NCBI GenBank assembly: GCA_964510065.1
Contig: CAZEAC010000058.1
Location: 1 to 26,141, forward strand
DNA length: 26,141 nt
Reading direction: 5' to 3'
Source: CAZEAC01 sp964510065
Lineage (GTDB): Bacteria > Bdellovibrionota_C > UBA2361 > CAIXSY01
The notes under the pieces are model-generated. The model did not search any database, had not been told where the DNA came from, and was given only the letters and a program-made list of their open reading frames with translations. Made by a program: the position numbers and the translations under genes. This document shows, one piece after another, positions 9,030-16,869 of the stretch; position 1 is the first letter of the stretch, and every line of letters begins with the position of its first letter.

Positions 9030-9539
9030 TTATTCCTTCCTACCAATAGCTTGAGCGCGCAAACGTCTTTGTCCAAAGAAAGTGTTCTGGTCGAGGGAAA
9101 GCTTTATAATGTAACGTCCGTCAACGCCGTCACCGGCAATCGGTCTATAACCTTCGTTGCAGGCGCCGACTGGTTGCGTGGTGCACTGTGTGGCGCAATT
9201 ATTGGGACCAAGCAGCTTGTCACAGATACTGATATTATTGTTTTGTAGCGAGACGCCGAATGTTTGAGCTTTGGAGATTATCGAGCTCCGAATTTCGTTT
9301 TGAGTCAGCGCGGCAGAATTTATTCCGCTGCCGCTGTAGTTGATGGTTCCGAGATTTACGGAGCGCGCGACCTGGGCTGCCACGAATTGCATTACCACTT
9401 TGCGATAAAAGAGCACTGACAAGCTATAGACCGGCAAAATGATACCGCCCATTAAAATCGCTACAAATAACGCGACTTGCACGAGAGTGCCGCCCTGTAT
9501 GGCACGCGCCCTTTTTATGCTGAGTTCAGTCGCTTTCAT
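9030..9539 (-). CDS. TadE/TadF-like pseudopilin
   Basis: A 169-residue protein, first gene of the three-gene operon. Residues 14-40 resemble the TadE-type N-terminal helix (GGTLVQVALFVAILMGGIIL). The glutamate normally found five positions after the cleavage-site glycine is a glutamine here (Q21), so processing or assembly may differ from the neighbouring TadE protein, which keeps E20. The C-terminal part has four cysteines (ICDKLLGPNNCATQCT and GACNEG) and could be disulfide-bonded. Assignment as a pilin-like protein rests on the helix position and on its place directly before two Tad genes. The start codon is ATG; no good ribosome-binding site is visible. Confidence 0.7.
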   Translation of the reverse strand: MKATELSIKRARAIQGGTLVQVALFVAILMGGIILPVYSLSVLFYRKVVMQFVAAQVARSVNLGTINYSGSGINSAALTQNEIRSSIISKAQTFGVSLQNNNISICDKLLGPNNCATQCTTQPVGACNEGYRPIAGDGVDGRYIIKLSLDQNTFFGQRRLRAQAIGRKE

Positions 9540-9584
9540 TGTCTTTAAAGCTCGCGCCGAAATGTTATGAACTGAAAAAACAGG

Positions 9585-9614
9585 ATTAAACGCTCATATT
9601 GTTTTTCGTCACAA
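9585..9614 (-). promoter_or_regulatory. Candidate sigma-70 promoter of Tad-like operon
   Basis: On the minus strand TTGTGA (9609-9614) and TTTAAT (9585-9590) are separated by 18 bases, about 45 bases upstream of the first operon ATG at 9539. This is a weak match read by eye; AT-rich sequence makes chance matches likely. Confidence 0.3.
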
Positions 9615-9742
9615 TAATAGCGCAGCTTTAGCCAACCGAGAGGCTTAAGGTAGCAATTGTTTCAGTAGTGTCAGGTGGTTAAGGTGTCTCGCAGGTAATT
9701 ACTTATTGACCCGGGTATTCTTTTCCCAACTTCGTGATCTCT

Positions 9743-9938
9743 GCATTGCTATCCGTCAGAATTTTCTAATTTTGGGAAGATTTTCTGATGGATAGTAATG
9801 CTGTTTCGGCGGAGCCGAAACCCCCCGGAGGGACGACACAGGAGACGCAGCGCGGCCCAGTGCAGGCACGCGCCCTTCCTCGCGCGTGCCGGAACGGCGC
9901 CCCTTCGACATTTTGGTTGCGGCTACGCCGCGCTGCGT
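9743..9938 (+). repeat. Dispersed element A, copy 1
   Basis: About 196 bases. It begins with an imperfect 19-base stem, 9743-9761 against 9783-9801 (GCATTGCTATCCGTCAGAA with GCATTACTATCCATCAGAA as the reverse complement; the two differences would be G-U pairs in RNA). A second perfect hairpin GTTTCGGC-GGA-GCCGAAAC is at 9803-9821. The reverse complement of 18049-18233 aligns along its whole length, with an extra 10 bases in this copy near 9872-9883. Its end abuts hairpin repeat B. The structure suggests a non-coding mobile (MITE-like) or REP-like element. Confidence 0.75.
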
Positions 9939-9981
9939 CTCTGTGGTTTAAATAAATTAAAAAACCACAGAGGCGCGGAGG
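9931..9981 (+). repeat. Hairpin repeat B, copy 1
   Basis: A palindromic element with arms of core CTCTGTGGTTT near 9938-9949 and AAACCACAGAG near 9962-9972, with an AT-rich loop. The flanks CGCTGCG and GCGCGGAGG continue the imperfect stem. It directly follows element A copy 1. The same core occurs at 15155-15203 and 18610-18656. Confidence 0.7.
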
Positions 9982-10031
9982 TCAAAGAGTAGCTAGTTGG
10001 CATAGGACAATAATGGCGAGTGGATGTGGTA

Positions 10032-11735
10032 TTACGAAAGCTCAAGCTTTCCGTCTTGAAGCTGGTATTTTTTATCGATTAACCCAAGATCGATCTGATC
10101 ATGAGTTACCATCACGAGCGCGGAGTCACGCAGAAAGTCTTTCAGAAACGCAATTATCGAACTTCGTGTCGCGGTATCGATGCCATTAAATGGTTCATCG
10201 AAGAGAAAAAGTTTTTTCGGCACAAGTAATCCCCGTGCAAGCTTGATTCGACTTTCTTGGCCGGCCGAAAGATGACTATCTCGCTGCCCAAGGCACATTG
10301 AGAGATCGCCGGCGAATTCTTTAATCTTTAGCCCTTGTAGAAGCGTGTCGAGGCGCTGCGGATCGAACTCGCGTCCGAGAGCAATGTTCTCAAGAATAGT
10401 AAATTGGAAGAGCGGGTCATAGCTGCTTACAAATCCAAGATCAAACGATCGATGTAAAGCTGCTCGAGGTGACCCGTTTTCGAGGATTACACCGCGGTAG
10501 GGGATTAAATTAAGAATAAGATGAAGCAGGGTACTTTTCCCTGTTCCGCTTTTCCCGAGTATTCCAATTTTTTCACCTACTCGAACTTCAAAGTTCGGGA
10601 TGGAAAGTGAAAACGGTAGTTCGTTTCCGGATTTCGAAGGGAAACAGACCTCGACCTGTTGTAGCGAAAGTGACTCAAACGGAAATCTTTCCTCGGGCTT
10701 AGATTCGTAAGCCAAAAGAGGTTCGAGCTCGCTCTTTAAGATTTTGGTGTCTTCGCGTTGCTGCAGCAGCGCGACGTAATGTTCGATTATATACACAAGT
10801 ATGTGCCAAAGCTCATCAAATGACCATTTGATGAGAACCAGGAATCCAATCGGAAGTTGCGCCTGCTTTACCTGATAAATTCCGAAGCTGAGAGTCCCAA
10901 TGTAGAGGAAGTTGAAGAGATTGAGCTGCAAATACCAGCGATTCGCATGAAACAGCTTCAGTTCGGAAAGGCGCTGCCAGGTTTGTAACATGACCGGCCG
11001 CATGGCTCTAAGAAATAAGCCTTCCCCCTGCAGCCTCTTCAAAGCGGAGAGGTGAATCGCTAAATTTGTGTAGACACTCGAGGTTTCTATTTGTGCCTGC
11101 GAAAAACGCTTGGCATAGGGCGAGAAGCGCGCGGAAATGGTGAGCGCGAGCCAGAGAAAGAGTCCCATGTACAGGAGATTGAGCACGCCGACCAGCGGAC
11201 TTTGGTAAAAAAGCACGCCAATAATTAACAAAAATCGAGTTGCTTTCCCCACGGTGCTTGCGCAAAGCCAATCTTCCAGAAAAGCCTGCACATGCGCCGT
11301 ATACTTCGAAACCAGGGTGTTAAGTTTTTCCTTTGAAAAGTTCAGCAGCGGCCCGAATGGGAGCTTCAGAAAAGTCGTATAAAAGCGAAGGCGTAAATGC
11401 TCGGCATACATGCTCGGCATCGCCTCGGCGTATTTTCGGATAAAATAGTCGAGCGCTTCGTTGGTGAGCGAAAGCAGTATCCACAGCGGAATGTAGATCC
11501 AAAAAATATCTTTGACGCTAAGCGTTGCGATATCCGAGATTATTTTTCCAAGGATTACTACTCGAATAAAGGAAAATATATTGGTCAGAGCATTTGCCAT
11601 GCTAAAGAGCCAAAAATGTCTGGAAAAATGCCCTAAATTCCTAAAAACAAAGAGAAAGACGAAATTCGGAAGCTGGCCCAGTGAGCGCAGTGGCTGTATG
11701 TCGTCTAACTTTTGAAGATGATCTCTCGTTTTCAC
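10032..11735 (-). CDS. ABC transporter, fused membrane and ATPase domains
   Basis: A 567-residue half-transporter of exporter type. Residues about 45-340 form the six-helix transmembrane domain (hydrophobic runs near 56-76, 78-92, 163-178, 185-202, 276-288 and 297-318). The ATP-binding domain starts near 355. Walker A is GKSGTGKST (394-402), the signature is LSAGQ (489-493), Walker B is LFLFDE (509-514) and the switch histidine is H545. The Q-loop glutamine is not present where expected: FVSSYDPLF at 435-443 has S438 in place of VPQ. The substrate is not predictable. It is transcribed divergently from the PafA/Dop-like gene with 72 bases between, so the two may share control. Confidence 0.88.
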   Translation of the reverse strand: MKTRDHLQKLDDIQPLRSLGQLPNFVFLFVFRNLGHFSRHFWLFSMANALTNIFSFIRVVILGKIISDIATLSVKDIFWIYIPLWILLSLTNEALDYFIRKYAEAMPSMYAEHLRLRFYTTFLKLPFGPLLNFSKEKLNTLVSKYTAHVQAFLEDWLCASTVGKATRFLLIIGVLFYQSPLVGVLNLLYMGLFLWLALTISARFSPYAKRFSQAQIETSSVYTNLAIHLSALKRLQGEGLFLRAMRPVMLQTWQRLSELKLFHANRWYLQLNLFNFLYIGTLSFGIYQVKQAQLPIGFLVLIKWSFDELWHILVYIIEHYVALLQQREDTKILKSELEPLLAYESKPEERFPFESLSLQQVEVCFPSKSGNELPFSLSIPNFEVRVGEKIGILGKSGTGKSTLLHLILNLIPYRGVILENGSPRAALHRSFDLGFVSSYDPLFQFTILENIALGREFDPQRLDTLLQGLKIKEFAGDLSMCLGQRDSHLSAGQESRIKLARGLLVPKKLFLFDEPFNGIDTATRSSIIAFLKDFLRDSALVMVTHDQIDLGLIDKKYQLQDGKLELS

Positions 11736-11807
11736 GCTTTCAATGTAGCCGCGTCTGCGCTAAAGACAAAGGGGTGAAAATAGGATAGTCATTGAAGAGG
11801 TAGTTCA

Positions 11808-13376
11808 GTGCCTGAAGTTCGTACGAGACATCAGCGGCGGATCGGACAAGAATTTGAGTTCGGCCTGTTAAGCACCGTGCCTCTTGAGGAAAGAGAGGCG
11901 CTCCAAAGAAAAATTCTCGAAGATGTTCATTTTGCCCCGGAGCTAATTGGTCAGACCGTGCCCTGGTTAATTCAAGCACGGAAGATGAGTGAAAACTTTA
12001 CTCGCGGAGATATTTCGCGGCGCGACGCCGGCCTCGGATTGGAGTGTGGTGCGCGACTGTACTACGATTCTCCGCATATTGAGCTTGGAACCGCGCTCGC
12101 GCGGCATGCGTTGGAGGCGCTTGCGCTTACACGGGCCTCAGACCGCATTATGCATAAAATCTACCCGAATTTTGTTCGAAATAATTACGATGCCTACGGC
12201 ACGAATGATAGGGCACTAGATGAAGGAAGCGTAGGAGTAACGTTTGGTTCGCATCTCAATCTTTGGACCACCAGGCGAGCGCTTGACGACTGCTGGTTGT
12301 TGTTTCCGCATCTTGTAAGTATGCAGATTTTTGCGGGAGCCGGCGTCGTTTCGCAGCGAGAGAAGCCCTTCGATAAAAGTGTCGAATACGGCGAGGTGGC
12401 AAGTTTTAGTCTCTCGGCTCGGGCGCTCTCGATGCGCTTTCTTATAGGCAAAGATACGTTAAAGTCTCGTGCTATCCTAAATTTGGATAGGGAAGATCAT
12501 GCGGCGCACGATTTGGGGAGAAGGTTACATATTATTTCATGCGATAGTCTGGTTCATGATATTCCAGAATTTTTGAAAATTTTCAGCACTGATATTGTGC
12601 TTCGGGCGATCGAAGATGGCTGGCTTCAAAAACATGCGCGCTACTTCAGATTCCAAGGGGACCATTTCTTCAGTGTGCTGGAAGGCTCTCAATCTAGTTT
12701 GCCTCCGATTATCAACGATATGCATGAAATAGCGCGCGTGCTTGGGAGGTGGAAAGTACATTCGATGCAAGTTCCCGCGATGCGTTCGGCGCTTGCGATT
12801 CAATCACAGCTGCTTGAGTTGACCAGCGCCGCGTATGAAGCGGAAGACGATCAGGTGATAAGGCTTGGGTTCAAGCTTTGGCGAGAAGTGTTGTCGCGAC
12901 TGTCTAAGCTCACTGGCCGTGTCGACAGCAGTGGAATCTGCCGCGATGATCTTACGCCACTATTCGGTTGGGTCGATTGGGCCACAAAAAAGTATCTGCT
13001 AGACCAGTTCTTAATTGGTGAGCTGCGTGCTGGGCGTAAGGATGTCGATCTGCAAAGTTTTTTGGTATCGCAGGATCTTGAGTATCATCATCTTGATCCG
13101 AAACGAAATTCTTCAGGTGCAGTCGGCCCGGAGAAAGTAGTGCAAGGATTGCTGCGTGAGTCGACGGTCTTGCATTTTGAGCGGTTCCCGCCCCGTGGAC
13201 GTTCGGTTATTCATCATCTTATGGCCCGTATGGGGCGAAATTTTTCAAAGCTTCCCCCTGAACTGGCGGTCGACTGGGACGTCGTGCGCTACGGGGAGCA
13301 GACGGTCGCGCTTCCCGATCCAAATTCCCAGTATCCTAATCTGCAGCGCTATCTTCGGCAGCGCTTCTCTTTGTAA
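11808..13376 (+). CDS. Pup ligase/deamidase-family protein (PafA/Dop-like)
   Basis: A 522-residue protein starting at GTG with GAGG 7 bases upstream. It shares the architecture of the Pup ligase PafA and depupylase Dop, carboxylate-amine ligases of the glutamine-synthetase superfamily. Matching landmarks: GQEFEFG (13-19) for the metal-binding GxExEYG; CGARLYYDSPH (80-90), where D87 aligns with the catalytic aspartate of RLYxD in PafA/Dop; RNNYDAYG (124-131) for the KNN segment; GSHLNL (147-152) for GSHENY; LDREDHA (226-232) for TRDEPHA; RRLHIISCDS (238-247) for RRLHVIxGDxN; and a C-terminal VDW and TVALPDP like PafA. The E of GSHENY is L here. The protein is longer than PafA (about 450 residues). 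No Pup-like peptide or proteasome subunit is in the window, so the substrate is unknown. Family identity is fairly secure; pupylation activity is not. Confidence 0.78.
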   Translation: MPEVRTRHQRRIGQEFEFGLLSTVPLEEREALQRKILEDVHFAPELIGQTVPWLIQARKMSENFTRGDISRRDAGLGLECGARLYYDSPHIELGTALARHALEALALTRASDRIMHKIYPNFVRNNYDAYGTNDRALDEGSVGVTFGSHLNLWTTRRALDDCWLLFPHLVSMQIFAGAGVVSQREKPFDKSVEYGEVASFSLSARALSMRFLIGKDTLKSRAILNLDREDHAAHDLGRRLHIISCDSLVHDIPEFLKIFSTDIVLRAIEDGWLQKHARYFRFQGDHFFSVLEGSQSSLPPIINDMHEIARVLGRWKVHSMQVPAMRSALAIQSQLLELTSAAYEAEDDQVIRLGFKLWREVLSRLSKLTGRVDSSGICRDDLTPLFGWVDWATKKYLLDQFLIGELRAGRKDVDLQSFLVSQDLEYHHLDPKRNSSGAVGPEKVVQGLLRESTVLHFERFPPRGRSVIHHLMARMGRNFSKLPPELAVDWDVVRYGEQTVALPDPNSQYPNLQRYLRQRFSL

Positions 13377-13423
13377 GCCACAAGCTCCACGTAGGTTCCC
13401 TAAAAGGGTACCGCGAGCTGAAT

Positions 13424-13453
13424 TTGAGTCCGATGCGACTCAGTGCTATAAAT
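13424..13453 (+). promoter_or_regulatory. lysC promoter with overlapping dyad
   Basis: TTGAGT (13424-13429), a 17-base spacer and TATAAA (13447-13452) make a good sigma-70 match. Transcription would start at about 13459-13460, essentially at the lysC ATG, so the message could be leaderless. The perfect dyad TGAGTC-N6-GACTCA (13425-13442) overlaps the -35 and the spacer, and could be an operator. Confidence 0.55.
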
Positions 13454-13459
13454 TAAAAC

Positions 13460-14704
13460 ATGGATCTTGTCGTAAAGAAATTCGGTGGAACCTCGGTTGG
13501 CGATATTGAGCGTATTAGAAATGTCGCAAAGCTGATTAAGGAATTCAGAGAAGCCAACCCTGCTACCGCAATTGTTGCGGTAGTTTCAGCGATGGCCGGA
13601 GAAACTAACCGCTTGATTGGGCTTGCGAAAAGTTGTGTCAAGCAGCCTGACCCACGAGAGCTTGATGTACTTGTCGCGACGGGAGAGCAGGTGACGGTGG
13701 CGCTGCTTTCAATGGCGCTCGGTGAGCTTGGCCTGCCTGCCCAAAGCGTGCTTGGTGATCAGGCAAAAATCGAGACTGATGATCATTTTACTAACGCACA
13801 TATTCAGGGTATCGACGCGAGCGTCATCGATTCGATAGTGAAATCGGGAAAAATCCCAGTCGTCGCTGGATTTCAAGGTGTCGATGAGCACGGAAACGTT
13901 ACCACGCTTGGACGTGGTGGTTCAGATATCACCGCGGTGGCGATTGCCGCCGCACTTAAAGCGAAAGCTTGTTACATTTATACTGATGTCGAAGGTGTTT
14001 ATTCGACTGATCCGCGAATTTGCAAAGAAGCGAAGCTTCTCCAACGGGTCTGTCACGAGGAGATGCTCGAAATGGCGAGCCTTGGCGCGAAAGTTCTGCA
14101 TCCGCGCTCGGTCTATTTCGCGATGTGCTACAAAGTGCCCCTAGTTGTGCTTTCGACCTTTAATCCGCATGGCGGAAGCACTTGGATTGTAAAGGAAGAA
14201 GAGCTTATGGAAAAACCAGTTGTGACCGGTATTACCCACCGCGTTGATGAGGCGAAAGTTCGCGTGAGGAATCTTCCTGGTGGTGTGAAGGCGTTTAATC
14301 GAGTTTTCGCGGTGTTGGCGCATGAAGGCATCTTCGTCGACATGATTACCCAGACCGGCGGAGAAAAGGGGAAGGCGGATTTAAGCTTCACTGTCCCTGA
14401 AGATGTTTCGGCGAAAGCTTTAGCGCTCACCAGTACGATCTGCCGCGAACTTGAAACTGAGGAAGTTTCTCTCGATAAAGAAATTGCGAAAGTCTCAATA
14501 GTGGGTATTGGAATGCGTTATCACACCGGCGTTGCAGCAAAGCTTTTTGCCGCGCTTGCCGAGGAAGATATTGATGTGCAAATGATCTCGACTTCTGAAA
14601 TCAAGGTCTCTGTGGTAGTGCCGCGAAAGTATTGCGAACTGGCGGTGCGATCGCTACACGAAGCGTTTATTGATCAGAAACCTAAAGTTGAGATCGAGAA
14701 GTAG
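13460..14704 (+). CDS. lysC: Aspartate kinase
   Basis: A 414-residue enzyme that phosphorylates L-aspartate, the first step to lysine, threonine, methionine and diaminopimelate. The kinase domain opens with KKFGGTSVGD (6-15) and contains SAMAGETNRL, VAGFQGVDEHGNVTTLGRGGSD and the TDVEGVYSTDPR motif. Two ACT regulatory domains follow, near 275-340 (FAVLAHEGIFVDMITQTGG) and 345-410 (VSIVGIGMRYHTGVAAKLF, VQMISTSEIKVS), typical of lysine/threonine-feedback aspartokinases. Length is typical. No ribosome-binding site is visible between promoter and ATG. The gene lies 83 bases after the PafA/Dop-like gene and converges on a helix-hairpin-helix gene with an 11-base gap. Confidence 0.96.
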   Translation: MDLVVKKFGGTSVGDIERIRNVAKLIKEFREANPATAIVAVVSAMAGETNRLIGLAKSCVKQPDPRELDVLVATGEQVTVALLSMALGELGLPAQSVLGDQAKIETDDHFTNAHIQGIDASVIDSIVKSGKIPVVAGFQGVDEHGNVTTLGRGGSDITAVAIAAALKAKACYIYTDVEGVYSTDPRICKEAKLLQRVCHEEMLEMASLGAKVLHPRSVYFAMCYKVPLVVLSTFNPHGGSTWIVKEEELMEKPVVTGITHRVDEAKVRVRNLPGGVKAFNRVFAVLAHEGIFVDMITQTGGEKGKADLSFTVPEDVSAKALALTSTICRELETEEVSLDKEIAKVSIVGIGMRYHTGVAAKLFAALAEEDIDVQMISTSEIKVSVVVPRKYCELAVRSLHEAFIDQKPKVEIEK

Positions 14705-14715
14705 TCGGACTGCTT

Positions 14716-15072
14716 TTACCAGCTAAGGTCAAGATAGCTTCCTAGCTTTATTGCGGTTTTTTTCCCAACCCCATGTATCAGCATCAGCGCGCGCCAGCGT
14801 TGGTCCCGCGGAAGTCTCGCAGCCTGGTATAAAATCTCCTGTTTTGCGCCTATTAGCCGTTGCGCCAGGGTATCGGAGACCCCCGGAATAAGTTCGAGCT
14901 CTGCGATTCCGATTTTACGAAAGCTAAGTTCGTGGCCAAGAGCATAGCGACTTTCGTGATCGTCGGGGAGGAACTCCGGTGGGCGAAGCTGCCGACGTGG
15001 AAAGTCCACTGCGACGCGTATGCTTAAGAGCAGCGTGACAACGATTGCCGCACATAACATTCTTCGATTCAT
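14716..15072 (-). CDS. ComEA-like helix-hairpin-helix protein
   Basis: A 118-residue protein with an N-terminal hydrophobic anchor or signal (about 4-22) and two helix-hairpin-helix motifs, IPGVSDTLAQRL (62-73) and IHGVGKKTAIKL (99-110). This is the arrangement of ComEA, a DNA-binding protein of competence systems. The link between hairpins is longer than in classical ComEA, so it may be only a related DNA-binding protein at the membrane. No competence or pilus motor genes are adjacent. The start is the only ATG that precedes the hydrophobic segment; no strong ribosome-binding site is seen. Convergent with lysC. Confidence 0.75.
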   Translation of the reverse strand: MNRRMLCAAIVVTLLLSIRVAVDFPRRQLRPPEFLPDDHESRYALGHELSFRKIGIAELELIPGVSDTLAQRLIGAKQEILYQAARLPRDQRWRALMLIHGVGKKTAIKLGSYLDLSW

Positions 15073-15154
15073 CGTAGAGCTGTTCGTGGAAATTGGCGGA
15101 AAGTTTCCAGGCCAGTGCTCTATAAACTAATTGATGTTACCTTTTCTTCTTTGT

Positions 15155-15203
15155 CTCTGTGACTCTGTGGTTTCTTAGAAAAATAAACCACAGAGTCACA
15201 GAG
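15155..15203 (+). repeat. Hairpin repeat B, copy 2
   Basis: A perfect 19-base stem: CTCTGTGACTCTGTGGTTT (15155-15173) and its complement AAACCACAGAGTCACAGAG (15185-15203), with an 11-base AT-rich loop. Weaker complementarity continues outward (CTTC, GAAG). Longest and best-preserved of the three copies. It lies between two minus-strand genes, so it could also act as a transcript-end or processing hairpin. Confidence 0.8.
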
Positions 15204-15251
15204 AGCACGAAGATGGAGGCGAGGGTAGGGAAAGGTTACTTCGTTTCCAGG

Positions 15252-15569
15252 CTAGGCCAGCTTATCAAGATTGTGCTGATCTTCATTGGACTGAGACTGC
15301 TTTTCGTGTTCGGAGTCTCTTTTCGGGACTTTTTTCTTGATCTGTGGACCGTAGTTAGGTTCGACCCGCTTTGGAATCTGTACATTGATCCTCTCATTTT
15401 TTTGGTCGAGGCGGGTGCTTTCTTCTTTAGCCTTGATTTGGCTTGCCGCAGCGATCTTCTCGGGACTTACATGTTGAGCGGCGCCCTGGCGTTGTACAGT
15501 CGCAGACTGCTGATTAGCGGTAATTGCGGCTGCGGCTGGGCCTATAATCTGAGTTGTTATCGAAGGCAT
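15252..15569 (-). CDS. Small, probably disordered hydrophilic protein
   Basis: A 105-residue protein with no family recognised. The start ATG has CAGGG 6 bases upstream, and the reading is rich in Gln, Lys, Glu and Ala with little hydrophobic content (SQIKAKEESTRLDQK, VQIPKRVEPNYGPQIKKKVP). Such composition suggests a disordered cytosolic protein. A longer frame on the plus strand (15159-15689) runs through a hydrophobic reading of the same DNA but begins inside hairpin repeat B, so it is judged an antisense shadow. I favour the minus strand at about 2 to 1. It sits 126 bases from the divergent cysteine desulfurase gene. Confidence 0.5.
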   Translation of the reverse strand: MPSITTQIIGPAAAAITANQQSATVQRQGAAQHVSPEKIAAASQIKAKEESTRLDQKNERINVQIPKRVEPNYGPQIKKKVPKRDSEHEKQSQSNEDQHNLDKLA

Positions 15570-15696
15570 ATTTGCCCTGGCAGTAAAATAGAAGTAAAAT
15601 CCAGGTTATTTCCTACTAAAGTCTTATCGGCGCAATTTTTAGAAAGGTTGATACCAATAGAGAAGCAAAAACCCAGTGTTTTTAGCTAGTTAAGTC

Positions 15697-16869
15697 ATGG
15701 GCTGCGTAAATTTGGATAGAAATGCAAGTTGGGGTGTCTTGCCCGAGATAGCTACGGAGCTGTTTACGCGGGTTGGCGAAGTGCTCAATCCCAGTTCGCG
15801 ATCCGGTGGCGGGCAGCGCGGCCGCGCGCTTATTGAGGAGGCGCGAGCGCAGCTCCGCCAAGTCCTTCGAATAGGCAAGCAGTTTGATATAGTTTTCACT
15901 AGTGGCGCCACTGAGGCGAACAATATTGCGCTCTTGCAGCCGCTTCTTAGTTCTGGGGGAGCCAGGGGTAGGGTGGTTGTTTCGCCAATTGAACATCCTT
16001 CTGTGCTCGAGCCGGCCAAAAAGCTTGCCGAGAACGGATTTGAGCTGTGTTATCTGTTGCCGAATTCCAATTCGCAGATCGGCGAAGCAGAGCTCGCCAG
16101 CGTAATTTCTCGGGACACCCGCTTGCTTTCATGCATGCTTGCAAATAATGAGACCGGACATCTTTTTGACATACCTAGTATTTTCGCTGCGGCGCGAAAG
16201 CTTGCGCCGAGTATTGTATGTCACTGCGACGCAGTACAGGCGCTTGGCAAGCTAGAGTTGCGATGGGATGAGCTTGGCGCAGATTTAATAAGCATATCTG
16301 GGCATAAGATTGGAGCTTTGCCCGGCATTGGCGCGCTTCTGGTGCGCAAGGGATTTGATCTATGTCCGCTTCACTCCGGGGGGCCGCAAGAGCTTCGACG
16401 CCGCGCAGGCACAGAAAATGTGCACGGCATTGTGTCGTTTGGGATCGCAGCGAGGAAAATTTATGAAGCGCTTCCTGACAGGATCGTGAAGATGAAGCGC
16501 TCCAAGGCAATTTTATGGCAAGAGCTTAGCAATGCGCTTCCCGGATTGCGTCTAAATTCACCGATGATAGGTGGGCTCCCGAACACCTTGAATATTACCG
16601 TACCTGGAGTGGTCGCTGACGATCTTGTGGTGGCGCTGGACCTCCGAAATATCGCCATCTCCTCGGGTGCCGCGTGCGCGTCGGGCAAACCTGAACCTTC
16701 ACATGTGCTTCGAGCGCTCGGACGCAGCGACGAAGAGGCGCGAGCCTCGATCCGTTTGAGCGTTTCGGGAGAAGAGTCTCCGCAAGACTTGATCTCGGTT
16801 TCACGGTGCATTATCGACTCGATTCAGCGCATGCGCCTTACACGCGAGGAAAGTTATGTCGCCTACTAG
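15697..16869 (+). CDS. Cysteine desulfurase (NifS/IscS family)
   Basis: A 390-residue PLP enzyme that moves sulfur from L-cysteine onto an active-site cysteine as persulfide. Seen in order: LDRNAS (6-11) for LDNAAT, TSGATEANN (68-76), SPIEHPSV (96-103), VCHCDAVQALGK (174-185), the PLP lysine K204 in ISGHKIGALPGIGALL, GGPQELRRRAGTENV (228-242), and the catalytic cysteine C327 in SSGAACASGKPEPSHVLRALG. The active-site loop form is typical of IscS/NifS-type enzymes. The last 14 bases overlap the start of mnmA, so the two are translationally coupled, as in Bacillus YrvO-MnmA. The likely job is to supply sulfur directly to MnmA; use in iron-sulfur assembly is also possible. Confidence 0.92.
   Translation: MGCVNLDRNASWGVLPEIATELFTRVGEVLNPSSRSGGGQRGRALIEEARAQLRQVLRIGKQFDIVFTSGATEANNIALLQPLLSSGGARGRVVVSPIEHPSVLEPAKKLAENGFELCYLLPNSNSQIGEAELASVISRDTRLLSCMLANNETGHLFDIPSIFAAARKLAPSIVCHCDAVQALGKLELRWDELGADLISISGHKIGALPGIGALLVRKGFDLCPLHSGGPQELRRRAGTENVHGIVSFGIAARKIYEALPDRIVKMKRSKAILWQELSNALPGLRLNSPMIGGLPNTLNITVPGVVADDLVVALDLRNIAISSGAACASGKPEPSHVLRALGRSDEEARASIRLSVSGEESPQDLISVSRCIIDSIQRMRLTREESYVAY

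Larger units (their letters stand above)
9540..10031. other. Gene-free region carrying promoter candidate and repeats
   Basis: No credible gene is seen in these 492 bases. The first 200 bases are the upstream region of the Tad-like operon, with a weak promoter candidate. Element A copy 1 begins at 9743, and hairpin repeat B copy 1 follows it directly, ending near 9981. The reading frame starting inside element A at 9798 is judged non-coding because it lies entirely in the repeats. Nothing notable is seen at 9982-10031. Confidence 0.6.

Noticed and set aside
9798..9992. Short frame inside element A copy 1 (MLFRRSR...) and its counterpart in copy 2
   Set aside because: It tracks the repeat sequence, has different frames at the C-terminal end because of an indel, and is not protein-like; treated as a repeat artefact.
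13377..13459. A Pup-like peptide near the PafA/Dop-like gene
   Set aside because: No short frame ending in GGE or GGQ was seen in the flanking gaps.
15159..15689. Plus-strand 176-residue frame with hydrophobic segments
   Set aside because: It begins inside hairpin repeat B, and the opposite strand has a more plausible gene with a ribosome-binding site.
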